Positions 14,439 through 23,132 of a stretch of DNA of 64,000 nt are shown here, piece after piece. Origin of the DNA: Sebaldella termitidis ATCC 33386 (GTDB taxonomy: Bacteria; Fusobacteriota; Fusobacteriia; Fusobacteriales; Leptotrichiaceae). Positions within the stretch are counted from its first letter, which is position 1. Each line of letters starts with the position of its first letter. Location of the stretch: NCBI RefSeq assembly GCF_000024405.1, contig NC_013517.1:2356001-2420000 (forward strand), in the 5' to 3' direction. The notes beneath the pieces are model-generated. The model saw only the letters and a program-made list of their open reading frames with translations, was not told the origin of the DNA and did not search any database. The position numbers and the translations under genes were made by a program.

Positions 14439-16364
14439 TTAAAATGTTCCGGTATAATCAATAAAACTGTTTAACCAGTCTATATATTCCGCAGGCTCTT
14501 CTGTCAGTGCATCCATGATCTGTCTGTAGTTTTCATCATCTCTGTAAATATTTAATATTACAGGAAGTATTTTAAACGCTGCCGGATCAGAAAATACTTT
14601 TCTGTTAATCAGAAGGTACACCAGCTCCTCTACTTTTTTCAAAAGCTGAGGCTGGAATTTTGCAATGTTATATAATATCGATACTAAGTCAAATTTATAA
14701 CTTATATTTGTCGGATTATTCATTATGAGATTAAACTGATTATAGAATAATCTTTCAAATGTCCATGGAATAAAATGATTTGTATCATTAAGATTTAGAG
14801 ATATTCTAAATTTTTCTCCCTGAGACAGCAGATATTCCATGTCATCTTTTTTAATGTCCGGAATTCTGATAAATCTGTTAAAGTATGCATTTAAATTTAC
14901 AAAAGTTCTGCTTATTACTTCATTCAAGTTTTCTCTGTTTACTTCTCCCGAAAATAATTCATATTTTTCAAAAGTCTGGCAGTCGGCAAGATACATTTTT
15001 ATATTATATGATTTTCCATTATTATTGCCGCTCTTGGAAATTATCTCACCATACATTATGTAATCAAGCATATTATTCAGTTCTTTAATTTTTTTGATAT
15101 ATTCCATACTTATGTGATCATTAAATATTATCAGATCCTGATCTGTATAGTTAATTACCATATGATTATCAATGCCTGTATTCATCATTAATACCTCATT
15201 TATATAAAGAGGTATCCCGAGCAGAAGCTTTTCTTCCGGGCTGTCATCTTTCTGATCACCCATTAGATTGGCCAGAGGAAGAATCAAAATACTCGGCGGC
15301 TGCTTCTTTTTATTTTTGAAATACCAGTTCGGCATTTTTAGGTTATAATACCATATCGGTGACTTTATCAGGAATGACCTGTTTTTTAATTTCAGATCCT
15401 TTCTGTTTTCTATCTCAAGTCTTACTCCATTTAAAAGATTTTCATATTTTATGAAGCTGTCTCCAAAATTTTCCCATTTAAAAGCGCTTATAAATTTCAA
15501 CAAATTCAGACCATTTATATAATCATGTGTTTTATAAAACATCTGAAGTATATTCATTGTCGCATACGGACCGTGTGTTTCCGGGTTAAACACCGGAAGA
15601 ACTATTTTTTTTACTTCATCATAATATTCTTCTTTTACATAAGCACCGGAAACGAATGATACAGCTTCATCATTTTGTCCTGACTCCTCCAAAGCTCTTG
15701 TAAATAAAGCATTTGCCTTTGGTACATTACGTTCCTTCAGCTTTATGCTTCCCAAATACAGCTTTGCTCTCCAGCTGTTCGGTAATTCTGATATTTCTTC
15801 AAATATTTCTACATACTTTTTATTTTCTTTTTCTACCTGTGCTTTTTCCAGTAAAATTGACAATACATTCGATATATTCGGATCCAGCTTCAATGATTCC
15901 TTATAATAATTATTTGCTCTGTCTTTTTCACCCATTTCATCAAGCATAAGGGCATAGTTAGAATATATTAACGGTGATTCTTTTTCAGTTTCTATATATT
16001 TCTCATATACCTTCACTGCACTATCGTACATCTTATTCTGACCGTAGAAAACTCCCAGTATATTAGTTCCTCTTTCTCTGATCGGATCATTGTTATATAA
16101 TCTGAAACATGCTTCCTTTACCTCATTTATTACATTATTATGAAATGCATCCAAAATTATTTTATATAAATTTTCAAAATTGTTCCAGTTTTTTTCCAAT
16201 GAAGGCTTCAAAAATTTCTCCACCCATTCATCTTTTGTAATTTCGTTTTTTAGACCATTTGGTGAAATTAATGTAACTGTTTCCACCGGTGCAGGAACAT
16301 CATACTGCTCTCTCTGGACGGGCTTTTCCTCCTTAGCGAAAAGATTTTTGATTTTCTTAAACAT
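14439..16364 (-). CDS. TPR-repeat protein, 641 aa
   Basis: A large cytoplasmic protein without a signal peptide. A helical TPR region runs from about residue 85 to 250 (for example IYSNYALMLDEMGEKDRANNY, then LDPN and FTRALEESGQNDEAVSF). The C-terminal 350 residues have no recognised domain. The N-terminal segment (SPNGLKNEITKDEWVEKFLK) may be a docking region. It is the last gene of an apparent operon with a MazG-like enzyme and a six-helix membrane protein, so an adaptor role is possible but unproven. Confidence 0.65.
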   Translation of the reverse strand: MFKKIKNLFAKEEKPVQREQYDVPAPVETVTLISPNGLKNEITKDEWVEKFLKPSLEKNWNNFENLYKIILDAFHNNVINEVKEACFRLYNNDPIRERGTNILGVFYGQNKMYDSAVKVYEKYIETEKESPLIYSNYALMLDEMGEKDRANNYYKESLKLDPNISNVLSILLEKAQVEKENKKYVEIFEEISELPNSWRAKLYLGSIKLKERNVPKANALFTRALEESGQNDEAVSFVSGAYVKEEYYDEVKKIVLPVFNPETHGPYATMNILQMFYKTHDYINGLNLLKFISAFKWENFGDSFIKYENLLNGVRLEIENRKDLKLKNRSFLIKSPIWYYNLKMPNWYFKNKKKQPPSILILPLANLMGDQKDDSPEEKLLLGIPLYINEVLMMNTGIDNHMVINYTDQDLIIFNDHISMEYIKKIKELNNMLDYIMYGEIISKSGNNNGKSYNIKMYLADCQTFEKYELFSGEVNRENLNEVISRTFVNLNAYFNRFIRIPDIKKDDMEYLLSQGEKFRISLNLNDTNHFIPWTFERLFYNQFNLIMNNPTNISYKFDLVSILYNIAKFQPQLLKKVEELVYLLINRKVFSDPAAFKILPVILNIYRDDENYRQIMDALTEEPAEYIDWLNSFIDYTGTF

Positions 16365-16386
16365 ATTGTTATCCTCCTTTTGATTC

Positions 16387-16704
16387 CTACCTATCTATTT
16401 CAGGGTATCTTTCTTCCAAATCTTTTAATTTTTTACTTACAATTCCATATATATCTAAATCTAACATATTTGTCATTGAAATCAGACCTATGAATACATC
16501 AGCTATTTCATCAGAAACTTCCTGTTTTTTGGAAATCTCCCATGAGTCAGATATATCTGACCAGACAAAATGCTCCATGAGCTCTCCTGCCTCTACTGAA
16601 ATCCCCATAGCTACATTTTTGGGGTTGTCATTTTCCAGCCATCCCCGTGACTTTCTAAAGTCTTCTATTATTTTTACCAAATCGGATATTTTGAAATCTG
16701 TCAT
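16387..16704 (-). CDS. MazG-like nucleotide pyrophosphohydrolase (RS21-C6/DCTPP type)
   Basis: A 105-residue all-alpha NTP-PPase. The magnesium-binding pattern is visible as ISVEAGELMEHF (the EExxE-like helix) and EVSDEIADVFIGL (ExxD helix), with the C-terminal KKLKDLEERYP. The family hydrolyses non-canonical or excess dNTPs, typically dCTP derivatives, to the monophosphate, acting as a tetramer of house-cleaning enzymes. The length is right for the short RS21-C6 branch. It sits 17 bp after the membrane-protein gene and 22 bp before the TPR gene. Confidence 0.85.
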   Translation of the reverse strand: MTDFKISDLVKIIEDFRKSRGWLENDNPKNVAMGISVEAGELMEHFVWSDISDSWEISKKQEVSDEIADVFIGLISMTNMLDLDIYGIVSKKLKDLEERYPEIDR

Positions 16705-16721
16705 AATATCATCAGTCCTGT

Positions 16722-17564
16722 CTAAGTAGTTTTATTATTTTCTTCTTCCGGCTGCAGGTCTTTGTATTCTGCATTCAGATAAAACAAAGAAATTACACCG
16801 GTTTTTACACAAAAGAGAAATGAAATCATAAAACTGATAATACTTTGTGTAATTACTATAATAATTACCAGTAATAAATTCTTTGAAAAAAAATTAATAA
16901 AATTACTAAATGTCAGTATTATTTCCAGTATAAATATCAAAAACCAAAATATGATGTCTGTTAAAAAAATTTTGGTAAAATAATTTTTCGTTATATGCAA
17001 AGAATATAAAAGCGATTTTACAACACCTAATTTTCTTACATAATATATATTCTGAAAAAAAGCCAGTCTCACTTTTAGGAAAATGCATGCCGCAGCTCCG
17101 GCAACACATGCTGCCAAGCCTGTATACACAGCCAGTAATATACTTATATGACCTATCATTGTGAGAAACAATATAAAAATACCCATTGATACTCCTGCTA
17201 CAAATAAAAATGTGAAATACAGGAGAGCTATGAATATTATTCTCTGCCATAATTTTTTTCCTGAAGCAAACGGTGATTCTATCTTTTTTCCGTTTTCAAT
17301 ATAATCCGATATTTCCACTCTGAGACCGCTGTATATAATCAGGGAAATAAAAGAGCTAAGTCCGCTGTAAGATAATATCAGCATATTCCAGAAGAATGTA
17401 TCTTCCTTATTAAAAAACATTCTGGATCCCAGTTTCAAAATCATCAGTATAACCAAAGAAGGAAATAATGTTTTAATATTCAGCTTCAGTATTTCAAAAG
17501 ACCAGTTAAAAGCATCTTCTATTGTCAAGGATTTTCTTCCCGGCCCTGATATGAATTTCTCCAT
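16722..17564 (-). CDS. Six-helix membrane protein
   Basis: About 280 residues with six strongly hydrophobic segments. The frame opens at 17582, but AGGAGG sits only a few bases before the ATG at 17564 and no RBS precedes the upstream codon. The layout (cytoplasmic N-terminus, loop with ENGKKIESPFASGKKLW, then paired helices) resembles membrane domains of the DUF975/glycerophosphodiesterase-associated type, which is a loose comparison only. It heads a three-gene unit with the MazG-like and TPR genes. Confidence 0.6.
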   Translation of the reverse strand: MEKFISGPGRKSLTIEDAFNWSFEILKLNIKTLFPSLVILMILKLGSRMFFNKEDTFFWNMLILSYSGLSSFISLIIYSGLRVEISDYIENGKKIESPFASGKKLWQRIIFIALLYFTFLFVAGVSMGIFILFLTMIGHISILLAVYTGLAACVAGAAACIFLKVRLAFFQNIYYVRKLGVVKSLLYSLHITKNYFTKIFLTDIIFWFLIFILEIILTFSNFINFFSKNLLLVIIIVITQSIISFMISFLFCVKTGVISLFYLNAEYKDLQPEEENNKTT

Positions 17565-17646
17565 TAAACCTCCTGAGTACATTTTTGCTCTTAATTATAA
17601 CTTAAATTAACAAATTTTTCAAAGAAAAAGTGAAGAAAATAATAAC

Positions 17647-18732
17647 TTAATTATATACCACTTCTTCAAGAACCCGTCCGCTCAGGTCTAAGAGCCTGAA
17701 TGCAAGCCTTTCCCCGTCTCTGAATTCAGCTTCTATTACTTTATTGCCTTTTTCGTCAAAAAATTCCCATACTCCTGTCGGAATACCTTTTGAAAAATAT
17801 TTCTTTGCCTCCAGTATTTCGTTTAGGGAGTATTCGATTCTTTCTATATCTTCCTGATTATTGGAATAATTTTCTATAAAACTTATTTTGGAATTCTCGT
17901 TATATGTTTTCCAGCTGCCTATTCTTATACCATTCGAAAATAGACCCTCTGCAAGAAGCTTCCCGTCTTCATAGTAATATCTGCCAAGTCCGTCTACCAC
18001 TCCGTCATTATAATTTATTTCACTTCTCAAAGTTCCGGACTCATAATATTCTTTTTTTATATTTTCTATCTTCCCCCTTTTATATACAGCACTTTCTTTG
18101 AGCATTCCCGTTTCAAAATATTCATTATAGCTTCCGTCTTTTACGCCTTTTTTATATGTAATTTCCAAAATGGGAAAATTTTCGTTATAAACAATATATT
18201 TCCCATCATATTTATTATATTTATACTCTATTTTTGTGATTATGTCACCATTAAATTTATAAAAAGTTTCAGTACCGTGTAAAAGATCATTTTTATAGTT
18301 TGCTTCATATGATATTGTTTCATTTTCAAAATACTTTATTTCTTTTCCGTGCTTCATCCCGTTTTTATAGCCGGTAATACTTCTTATAGCTCCGTTTCTG
18401 TAATATTTTATTTCCTTCCCGTGCTTCTTTCCGGAAAGATAAGAGCTTTTTTCTGCTGTTTTCCCGTCAAAATCATATATTATAACAGGACCGTTTATAG
18501 TATTTTTATTATTAAACTTTTTCATATATCCTGAACTCTTGGGTCTGCCGTTCATAAAAAAATCAGTATATGCATAACCTCTGAAATTTCTTGTATCACT
18601 TATTTCCCTGTAATAAACAGCATTTTCAGGGTTTGCCCTGCTCCATTCCCTGTTGTAATAATAAGTATGTGTTTTTGCGAACAATGTACCCGTCATAAAA
18701 ATAAAAAATATAAGTGTGTGTATTTTTTTCAT
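17647..18732 (-). CDS. Secreted MORN-2 repeat protein
   Basis: A 361-residue protein with a signal peptide (about 1-19) followed by ten or so MORN-2 (YwqK-like) repeats of the form G-x-x-x-x-Y-x-x-x-G. Examples are HGKEIKYYRNGAIRSITGY, DGSYNEYFETGMLKESAVY and TGVWEFFDEKGNKVIEAEF. Such proteins are often labelled YwqK-family antitoxins, but the signal peptide argues against an intracellular antitoxin. Surface or periplasmic protein binding is more likely. It is divergent from the paralogue at 18899-19801. Confidence 0.8.
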   Translation of the reverse strand: MKKIHTLIFFIFMTGTLFAKTHTYYYNREWSRANPENAVYYREISDTRNFRGYAYTDFFMNGRPKSSGYMKKFNNKNTINGPVIIYDFDGKTAEKSSYLSGKKHGKEIKYYRNGAIRSITGYKNGMKHGKEIKYFENETISYEANYKNDLLHGTETFYKFNGDIITKIEYKYNKYDGKYIVYNENFPILEITYKKGVKDGSYNEYFETGMLKESAVYKRGKIENIKKEYYESGTLRSEINYNDGVVDGLGRYYYEDGKLLAEGLFSNGIRIGSWKTYNENSKISFIENYSNNQEDIERIEYSLNEILEAKKYFSKGIPTGVWEFFDEKGNKVIEAEFRDGERLAFRLLDLSGRVLEEVVYN

Positions 18733-18847
18733 ACTTCACCTCTTTTGAAATATTATATCACATTTTCAAAACAAATTCTCTAGTTTTAATTAAAAAAAAT
18801 CACTATTTCATAATTTTTTTCTTTATTTTGAAAACAGGATTTTGAAT

Positions 18848-18876
18848 TTGAAATTTTTATTAATAAATGATATAAT
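18848..18876 (+). promoter_or_regulatory. Promoter of the second MORN-2 gene
   Basis: TTGAAA (18848-18853), 17 bp, TATAAT (18871-18876), 23 bp before the ATG, with AAAGGAG as RBS. A minus-strand TATAAT near 18749-18754 may serve the divergent paralogue. Confidence 0.75.
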
Positions 18877-18898
18877 GTCTGGATGAAAGGAGAAATAA

Positions 18899-19801
18899 AT
18901 GAAAAAACTTAACTTATTATTTGTTTTTGGTTTGATTTTTTTCACAAGTTTTTCTGAAGTTAATAAAAACTTTAAACCCAAAAATGTATACGAAACTTAC
19001 GATATGATCGCAGAGGTTTATAATACTGATTTTAGCACAAGTGCGAATGTCAGTGTTGATTATAATAACCAGGCTGTGAATTTAGGTGACAATTCATCTT
19101 ATTCAGGTTACTATGTAGACTATTATTCAAGCGGTTCTGTTAAAGCAATCAAGAATTTTAAAAATGGAAAGCTTGAAGGAGACTCGTTTTTCTACTCTTC
19201 CGCTGGAACTCTTGAGAAAATTGCTTCTTATAAAAACGGAAGCAAAACAGGCAGTGAAACAGAATATTACGATAACGGATCTCCGAAAGCATACCGTGAA
19301 TATGTGAATGGTGTACAAAACGGGCTGGAATATAATTATGACGACACAGGACTTCTAAAGACAGTTTTCACTTATAAATATGGTGCTAAAAATGGTGAAG
19401 CTTATAAATTTTCTGATGGTATCGTCATTGAGAAAGAATTTTATGCTAACAATAAGCTTGAAGGTGAAGCGCAGTCATTTTATGCGAATGGTAAAAAGAA
19501 ATCATCTGGTACTTTTAAAAATGATTACAGAGACGGAAAATGGCTCTGGTACCACCCGGACGGTGAACTAAAACTGGAAGAAACTTATGTAAGCGGTAAG
19601 GTTCTTGGAGATATAAAAGGTTTTTTCCCTGACGGCAGTGTCGAAAGAAACATTTCTTTAGTAAACGGAAATGGTGATTTTGTTCAGTATTATGACAACG
19701 GAATCGTAAAAGCCAAAGGACAATTCTATGATTACAGTGCAACTGGTGAATGGTTTTTTTATGACAAAAACGGAAACCTTGTAACTGTAAATTATTTTTA
19801 A
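18899..19801 (+). CDS. Secreted MORN-2 repeat protein (paralogue)
   Basis: A 300-residue protein with signal peptide MKKLNLLFVFGLIFFTSFS. After a non-repetitive 50-residue segment, about ten MORN-2 repeats follow (SGYYVDYYSSGSVKAIKNF, TGSETEYYDNGSPKAYREY, DGKWLWYHPDGELKLEETY, TGEWFFYDKNGN). It is a paralogue of the divergently transcribed gene 17647-18732, and the pair probably arose by duplication. Predicted location is the periplasm or surface. It has a strong promoter and an intrinsic terminator. Confidence 0.8.
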   Translation: MKKLNLLFVFGLIFFTSFSEVNKNFKPKNVYETYDMIAEVYNTDFSTSANVSVDYNNQAVNLGDNSSYSGYYVDYYSSGSVKAIKNFKNGKLEGDSFFYSSAGTLEKIASYKNGSKTGSETEYYDNGSPKAYREYVNGVQNGLEYNYDDTGLLKTVFTYKYGAKNGEAYKFSDGIVIEKEFYANNKLEGEAQSFYANGKKKSSGTFKNDYRDGKWLWYHPDGELKLEETYVSGKVLGDIKGFFPDGSVERNISLVNGNGDFVQYYDNGIVKAKGQFYDYSATGEWFFYDKNGNLVTVNYF

Positions 19802-19805
19802 AATG

Positions 19806-19843
19806 AAAAATCGGTTTTTCCTGTTCGGGAGAACCGATTTTTT
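19806..19843 (+). terminator. Terminator of the MORN-2 gene
   Basis: AAAAATCGGTT (19806-19816) pairs with AACCGATTTTT (19832-19842), followed by T. Confidence 0.85.
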
Positions 19844-19879
19844 AATTATATAACTAATCATAAAAAATAGTACTAAAAA

Positions 19880-19900
19880 ACCGCCGCAAAAAACGGCGGT
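19880..19900 (-). terminator. GC-rich terminator of the FMN-binding-like gene
   Basis: ACCGCCG (19880-19886) pairs with CGGCGGT (19894-19900). On the minus strand TTTTTTAG follows. It stands 10 bp after the stop codon at 19910. Confidence 0.85.
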
Positions 19901-19909
19901 CATAACACG

Positions 19910-20287
19910 CTAATTAAGCGTAAAATCCCCTGTTTGTCCTGAATTAGCCTTGTTTATCAAAAAATTTGCCATTGTTTTAAATTCATTGGTTAATTCCGAA
20001 TTACTTATATTTTCAATTGTACTCACATTTTGTGTACTCTTCAAACTTCTTGACAAGGCAAAAGATCCGTCTCTGAAATCTTTATCGCTCATTGAAAGAA
20101 GCTGTCCCTGTGAATTTTTCCTATCATACTGCACATTTATTATTTTTTCATTTTTTACAGTCATCTTCATAAATGCCTGCCATCCTCCGGAAGTTCTCCC
20201 ATCAACCGAATAAGAACCGTCTTTCATTGCAGCCAAAGAAAAAAAACCTATTACTAGAAATAATAAAATACTAACTACTTTTCTCAT
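19910..20287 (-). CDS. Secreted FMN-binding-like protein (COG4939 type)
   Basis: A 125-residue protein with a signal peptide ending near LAAM. The mature part starts KDGSYSVDGRTSGGWQAFMK and continues MTVKNEKIINVQYDRKNSQG. This is the pattern of the small extracellular FMN_bind-like proteins once named major membrane immunogens. The lipobox Cys usual in that family is absent, so it is probably a soluble periplasmic protein. Whether it binds flavin is not shown by the sequence. It has a TTGAAA-N16-TATAAT promoter upstream. Confidence 0.65.
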   Translation of the reverse strand: MRKVVSILLFLVIGFFSLAAMKDGSYSVDGRTSGGWQAFMKMTVKNEKIINVQYDRKNSQGQLLSMSDKDFRDGSFALSRSLKSTQNVSTIENISNSELTNEFKTMANFLINKANSGQTGDFTLN

Positions 20288-20450
20288 AACTTCTCACCTC
20301 CAAGTAGTAATTATATTATACCATAATTATCGTATTTTTCAAAATTAACAATTATTATACATATAAAATCAGATTCCCAATCATTCTCACAGTGCGAAAC
20401 TCAGATTTTACAATAACAGTATTCTTTTCCCCCATATTTTAAACAGACTG

Positions 20451-21323
20451 TTACTTTGAAAACTTTGACATAACCAGACTTTTTGCGAGCTTATATAAAA
20501 ATATTGTCAGCAATAACGGCAGAATTATATATCCGAATATTGTTACCCCTATGATAAGCGGAACATCTTCTGAAATACTCTCAGTGACATTTCCGGCTTC
20601 AGTCTTGAAGCTGTCTATTTTATCCTTATAAGTGTCAACCTGTCCTTTAATATTAAAAATACTGGTATTTTCTGCCGGTCTAAAAAGTGCTTCTGCTGAA
20701 GAATTAAGATTTCCTACATTTTGTTCTATTCTTTTTATAGCCGGTTCTTTATATTCTGTTTCCATTACATTTACTACTTTTGAAGTCATAAACAATACAG
20801 ACGGTATCAGTAAATATATAAACAAAAATGAATAAAAGAAATATTTGGAAATTTTTGATAATATTTCCGTGAATTTATTTTTTATAAACACCCACGGGGC
20901 AATAAAAATCATTGATACTGACAGTAAAAATGTACTGAGCTTCATTGTAAAAAAACCAAAATATAAAGTTTCTATTTTTAATATTACTACACTTAACAAG
21001 GAAGTTTTCCATAAAATATTTATCATTTCATAGACTGGTTCTATTATATCCCCTAATTCCAGATTTATCCCTATTACTGCATTGGCATTCAGAGTACTGC
21101 CTTCTATCACTCCCATTGTTCCCTTTATCACTGAAAGAGTCAGAAACAAAGTTTTTGACTGATTATACGAATTTCTCATATACTCTTCAGATTCATTTTT
21201 TAAAAAATCAAAAATTGTTATTTCAAATATTTTTGATAATACACCGAATACTGAAAGTATAATCCCCAGAATAACTATTATTTTTAATAATTTTTCCTTA
21301 TTTCCTTCTGATAACTTCATCAT
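20451..21323 (-). CDS. Membrane protein cotranscribed with tcdA
   Basis: A 290-residue protein with four or five hydrophobic segments (about 13-33, 100-145, 163-185 and 258-282). An extracytoplasmic polar loop (about 190-255) carries repeated EYKEPAIKRIEQNVG-type helical heptads, possibly coiled coil. No family is recognised. Its ATG overlaps the tcdA stop region (21320-21323), so translation is coupled. The adjacent enzyme gives no clear hint of function. Confidence 0.6.
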   Translation of the reverse strand: MMKLSEGNKEKLLKIIVILGIILSVFGVLSKIFEITIFDFLKNESEEYMRNSYNQSKTLFLTLSVIKGTMGVIEGSTLNANAVIGINLELGDIIEPVYEMINILWKTSLLSVVILKIETLYFGFFTMKLSTFLLSVSMIFIAPWVFIKNKFTEILSKISKYFFYSFLFIYLLIPSVLFMTSKVVNVMETEYKEPAIKRIEQNVGNLNSSAEALFRPAENTSIFNIKGQVDTYKDKIDSFKTEAGNVTESISEDVPLIIGVTIFGYIILPLLLTIFLYKLAKSLVMSKFSK

Positions 21324-22084
21324 TTTACACTCCTGTCTATATTCAGAATTTTTCTTATTACATATGAGGCTGCTGTTATTCCTGCTGCCGACGGCACGAA
21401 ACTGTTACTTCCCGGAGTTATTTTCCAGGGAACTTCTTCACCCATAAAATATTCTGTTTTTCCTTCGTCTTTATATCTTGAACTTTTATCAGGTACCATA
21501 GGTATTTCTCTGGAAAAAACAACCGGAAGCTTTTTTATTCCTTTTTTTTTCAAAAGCTTTCTCAGCGTTCTGGCAAGCGGACACACCAGAGTATCATAGA
21601 TATCACATATTTCAATCATTTCCGGAAACATTTTATTTCCGAATCCCATTGAAGAAATAATATTAATATTATTTTGACTGCAGTATTCTATGAGCATTGC
21701 TTTTGTCTTGACCATATCTATGGCATCAATAACAAAATCCGGATTGTATTTTTCAAAAAATTCCTTAATATTATTTTCTTTAAGAAGATTTATTTCTTTT
21801 ATTACTTCACATTCAGGATTTATATCCTTTATTCTTTCTCCCATTACCTCAGCTTTATTAAGACCTACAGTACTTTTGAGAGAATGTATCTGTCTGTTTA
21901 TATTCGATTCAGAAATTTTATCAAAATCAACAAGTATAATTTTTCCGACAGCTGATCTCGCCAGTGTCTCTGCGGAATATGATCCTACACCTCCAATTCC
22001 AAAAATTGCCACTGATGATCCTTTTAATTTTTGTATACCATTTTCTCCTATAAGCATTTCCAGCCTTGCAAATTCATATGACAT
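21320..22084 (-). CDS. tcdA: tRNA threonylcarbamoyladenosine dehydratase
   Basis: A 254-residue E1-like (ThiF/MoeB superfamily) enzyme of the TcdA/CsdL type. The nucleotide-binding loop is GIGGVGSYSAETLARS (about 29-44), followed by LVDFDKISESNINRQIHSL with the catalytic Asp and Arg. C-terminal landmarks are PLARTLRKLLKK and VPSAAGITAASYVIRKIL. The enzyme uses ATP to cyclise t6A37 of tRNAs into ct6A, improving decoding of ANN codons. The length matches the family. It is cytoplasmic, and the downstream membrane-protein gene overlaps it by 4 bp. Confidence 0.92.
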   Translation of the reverse strand: MSYEFARLEMLIGENGIQKLKGSSVAIFGIGGVGSYSAETLARSAVGKIILVDFDKISESNINRQIHSLKSTVGLNKAEVMGERIKDINPECEVIKEINLLKENNIKEFFEKYNPDFVIDAIDMVKTKAMLIEYCSQNNINIISSMGFGNKMFPEMIEICDIYDTLVCPLARTLRKLLKKKGIKKLPVVFSREIPMVPDKSSRYKDEGKTEYFMGEEVPWKITPGSNSFVPSAAGITAASYVIRKILNIDRSVK

Positions 22085-22246
22085 TTATTTACTCCTAAAT
22101 TTATCGTTGCTTTTACTTCTCATAAAAATGTTTTTTATAAAAAGCTGTACATATTTTACCATAATTTTTCTAAAAATAAAATAAAGGTATTATATGACTG
22201 CAGATATTCTGCGATATCATGTAATACCCAGTTAAAATTATATTTT

Positions 22247-22981
22247 TTACGCTTCGTTTTCTACATATTTTGAATTTTCCTGATAACTTTTATCTTTTGC
22301 ATAAATGAATACTACACTCCCGCCTTTCAGCTCGTCAATTATCTGTGCATATTCCTCTAAAGGCAGTGCAGGACACCCGAGACTTCTTCCCAAATGACCG
22401 TTTGATCTCAAAAATTCCGGACTTGCATAGTCAGCTCCGTGAATTACAATTGATCTTGCTTCAGCATTGTCATTTATATCACTTTCGAGTCCGTATAATT
22501 TTAACGAATAACCGTTTGAACCCTCATAAGTATATCCTGTTAAATAAAATCCGAGACTGCTCATATTAGAATCTATGCTGTTAGAAAATTCTGTGGCGTA
22601 ATTGTTTCCGGAATTTTTCCCATGTGCCACATAAGTATCATATAACACTGTATTTTTATCAAAATCTATTACGTAAAATCTCTTTTCTGATGAAGAACTG
22701 CTGAAATCTATTATTGTAAGGACATTTCTCTTCTTTTTTTTCACTTTTTTGAATCCGTCCACAGCCTGCTTAAAAACTTCAAAATCTAGTTTTTTATCAA
22801 GGCCGAGTGTCATATATTCCTCTCTTATTCCCTCATTACTTGGGTCAAAAATATTCATGCTCGATCTTAAGCTGCTGCTGTTATTGTCAATTATTTTAAA
22901 CATATCTTCAAAATATTCTGAAGAAAATGATACCATCGAAAGTGTAAATGTCACTAATGATAATAAAATAAGTTTTCTCAT
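22247..22981 (-). CDS. Murein L,D-transpeptidase-like protein (YkuD_2 family)
   Basis: A 244-residue protein with a signal peptide (about 1-20). The catalytic domain spans about residues 90-235. Hallmarks are FYVIDFDKNTVLYDTYVAHG, the SLGFYLTGYTYEG loop and the active-site block IVIHGADY ... GRSLGCPALP, where His and Cys (about residues 188 and 206) are the expected catalytic pair. YkuD_2 proteins are periplasmic enzymes related to L,D-transpeptidases that cross-link or attach proteins to peptidoglycan. It is monocistronic and of full family length. Confidence 0.85.
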   Translation of the reverse strand: MRKLILLSLVTFTLSMVSFSSEYFEDMFKIIDNNSSSLRSSMNIFDPSNEGIREEYMTLGLDKKLDFEVFKQAVDGFKKVKKKKRNVLTIIDFSSSSSEKRFYVIDFDKNTVLYDTYVAHGKNSGNNYATEFSNSIDSNMSSLGFYLTGYTYEGSNGYSLKLYGLESDINDNAEARSIVIHGADYASPEFLRSNGHLGRSLGCPALPLEEYAQIIDELKGGSVVFIYAKDKSYQENSKYVENEA

Positions 22982-23132
22982 TGTACTATATCATCCTATC
23001 CTAGTTTTACCGTTTCAAAATAATAATAAATCTCCTTTAATGTTTATATCATATTTTTAATTCAAAATCAAGAGCTGGTATAACAGATTGTTTTAAATAG
23101 GCGGTAAAAGCTGCTTGACACGCACTAAAAAA

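Noticed and set aside
17647-19801. YwqK antitoxin of a toxin-antitoxin system
   Set aside because: The MORN-2 similarity is real, but both proteins have signal peptides and no toxin gene is adjacent.
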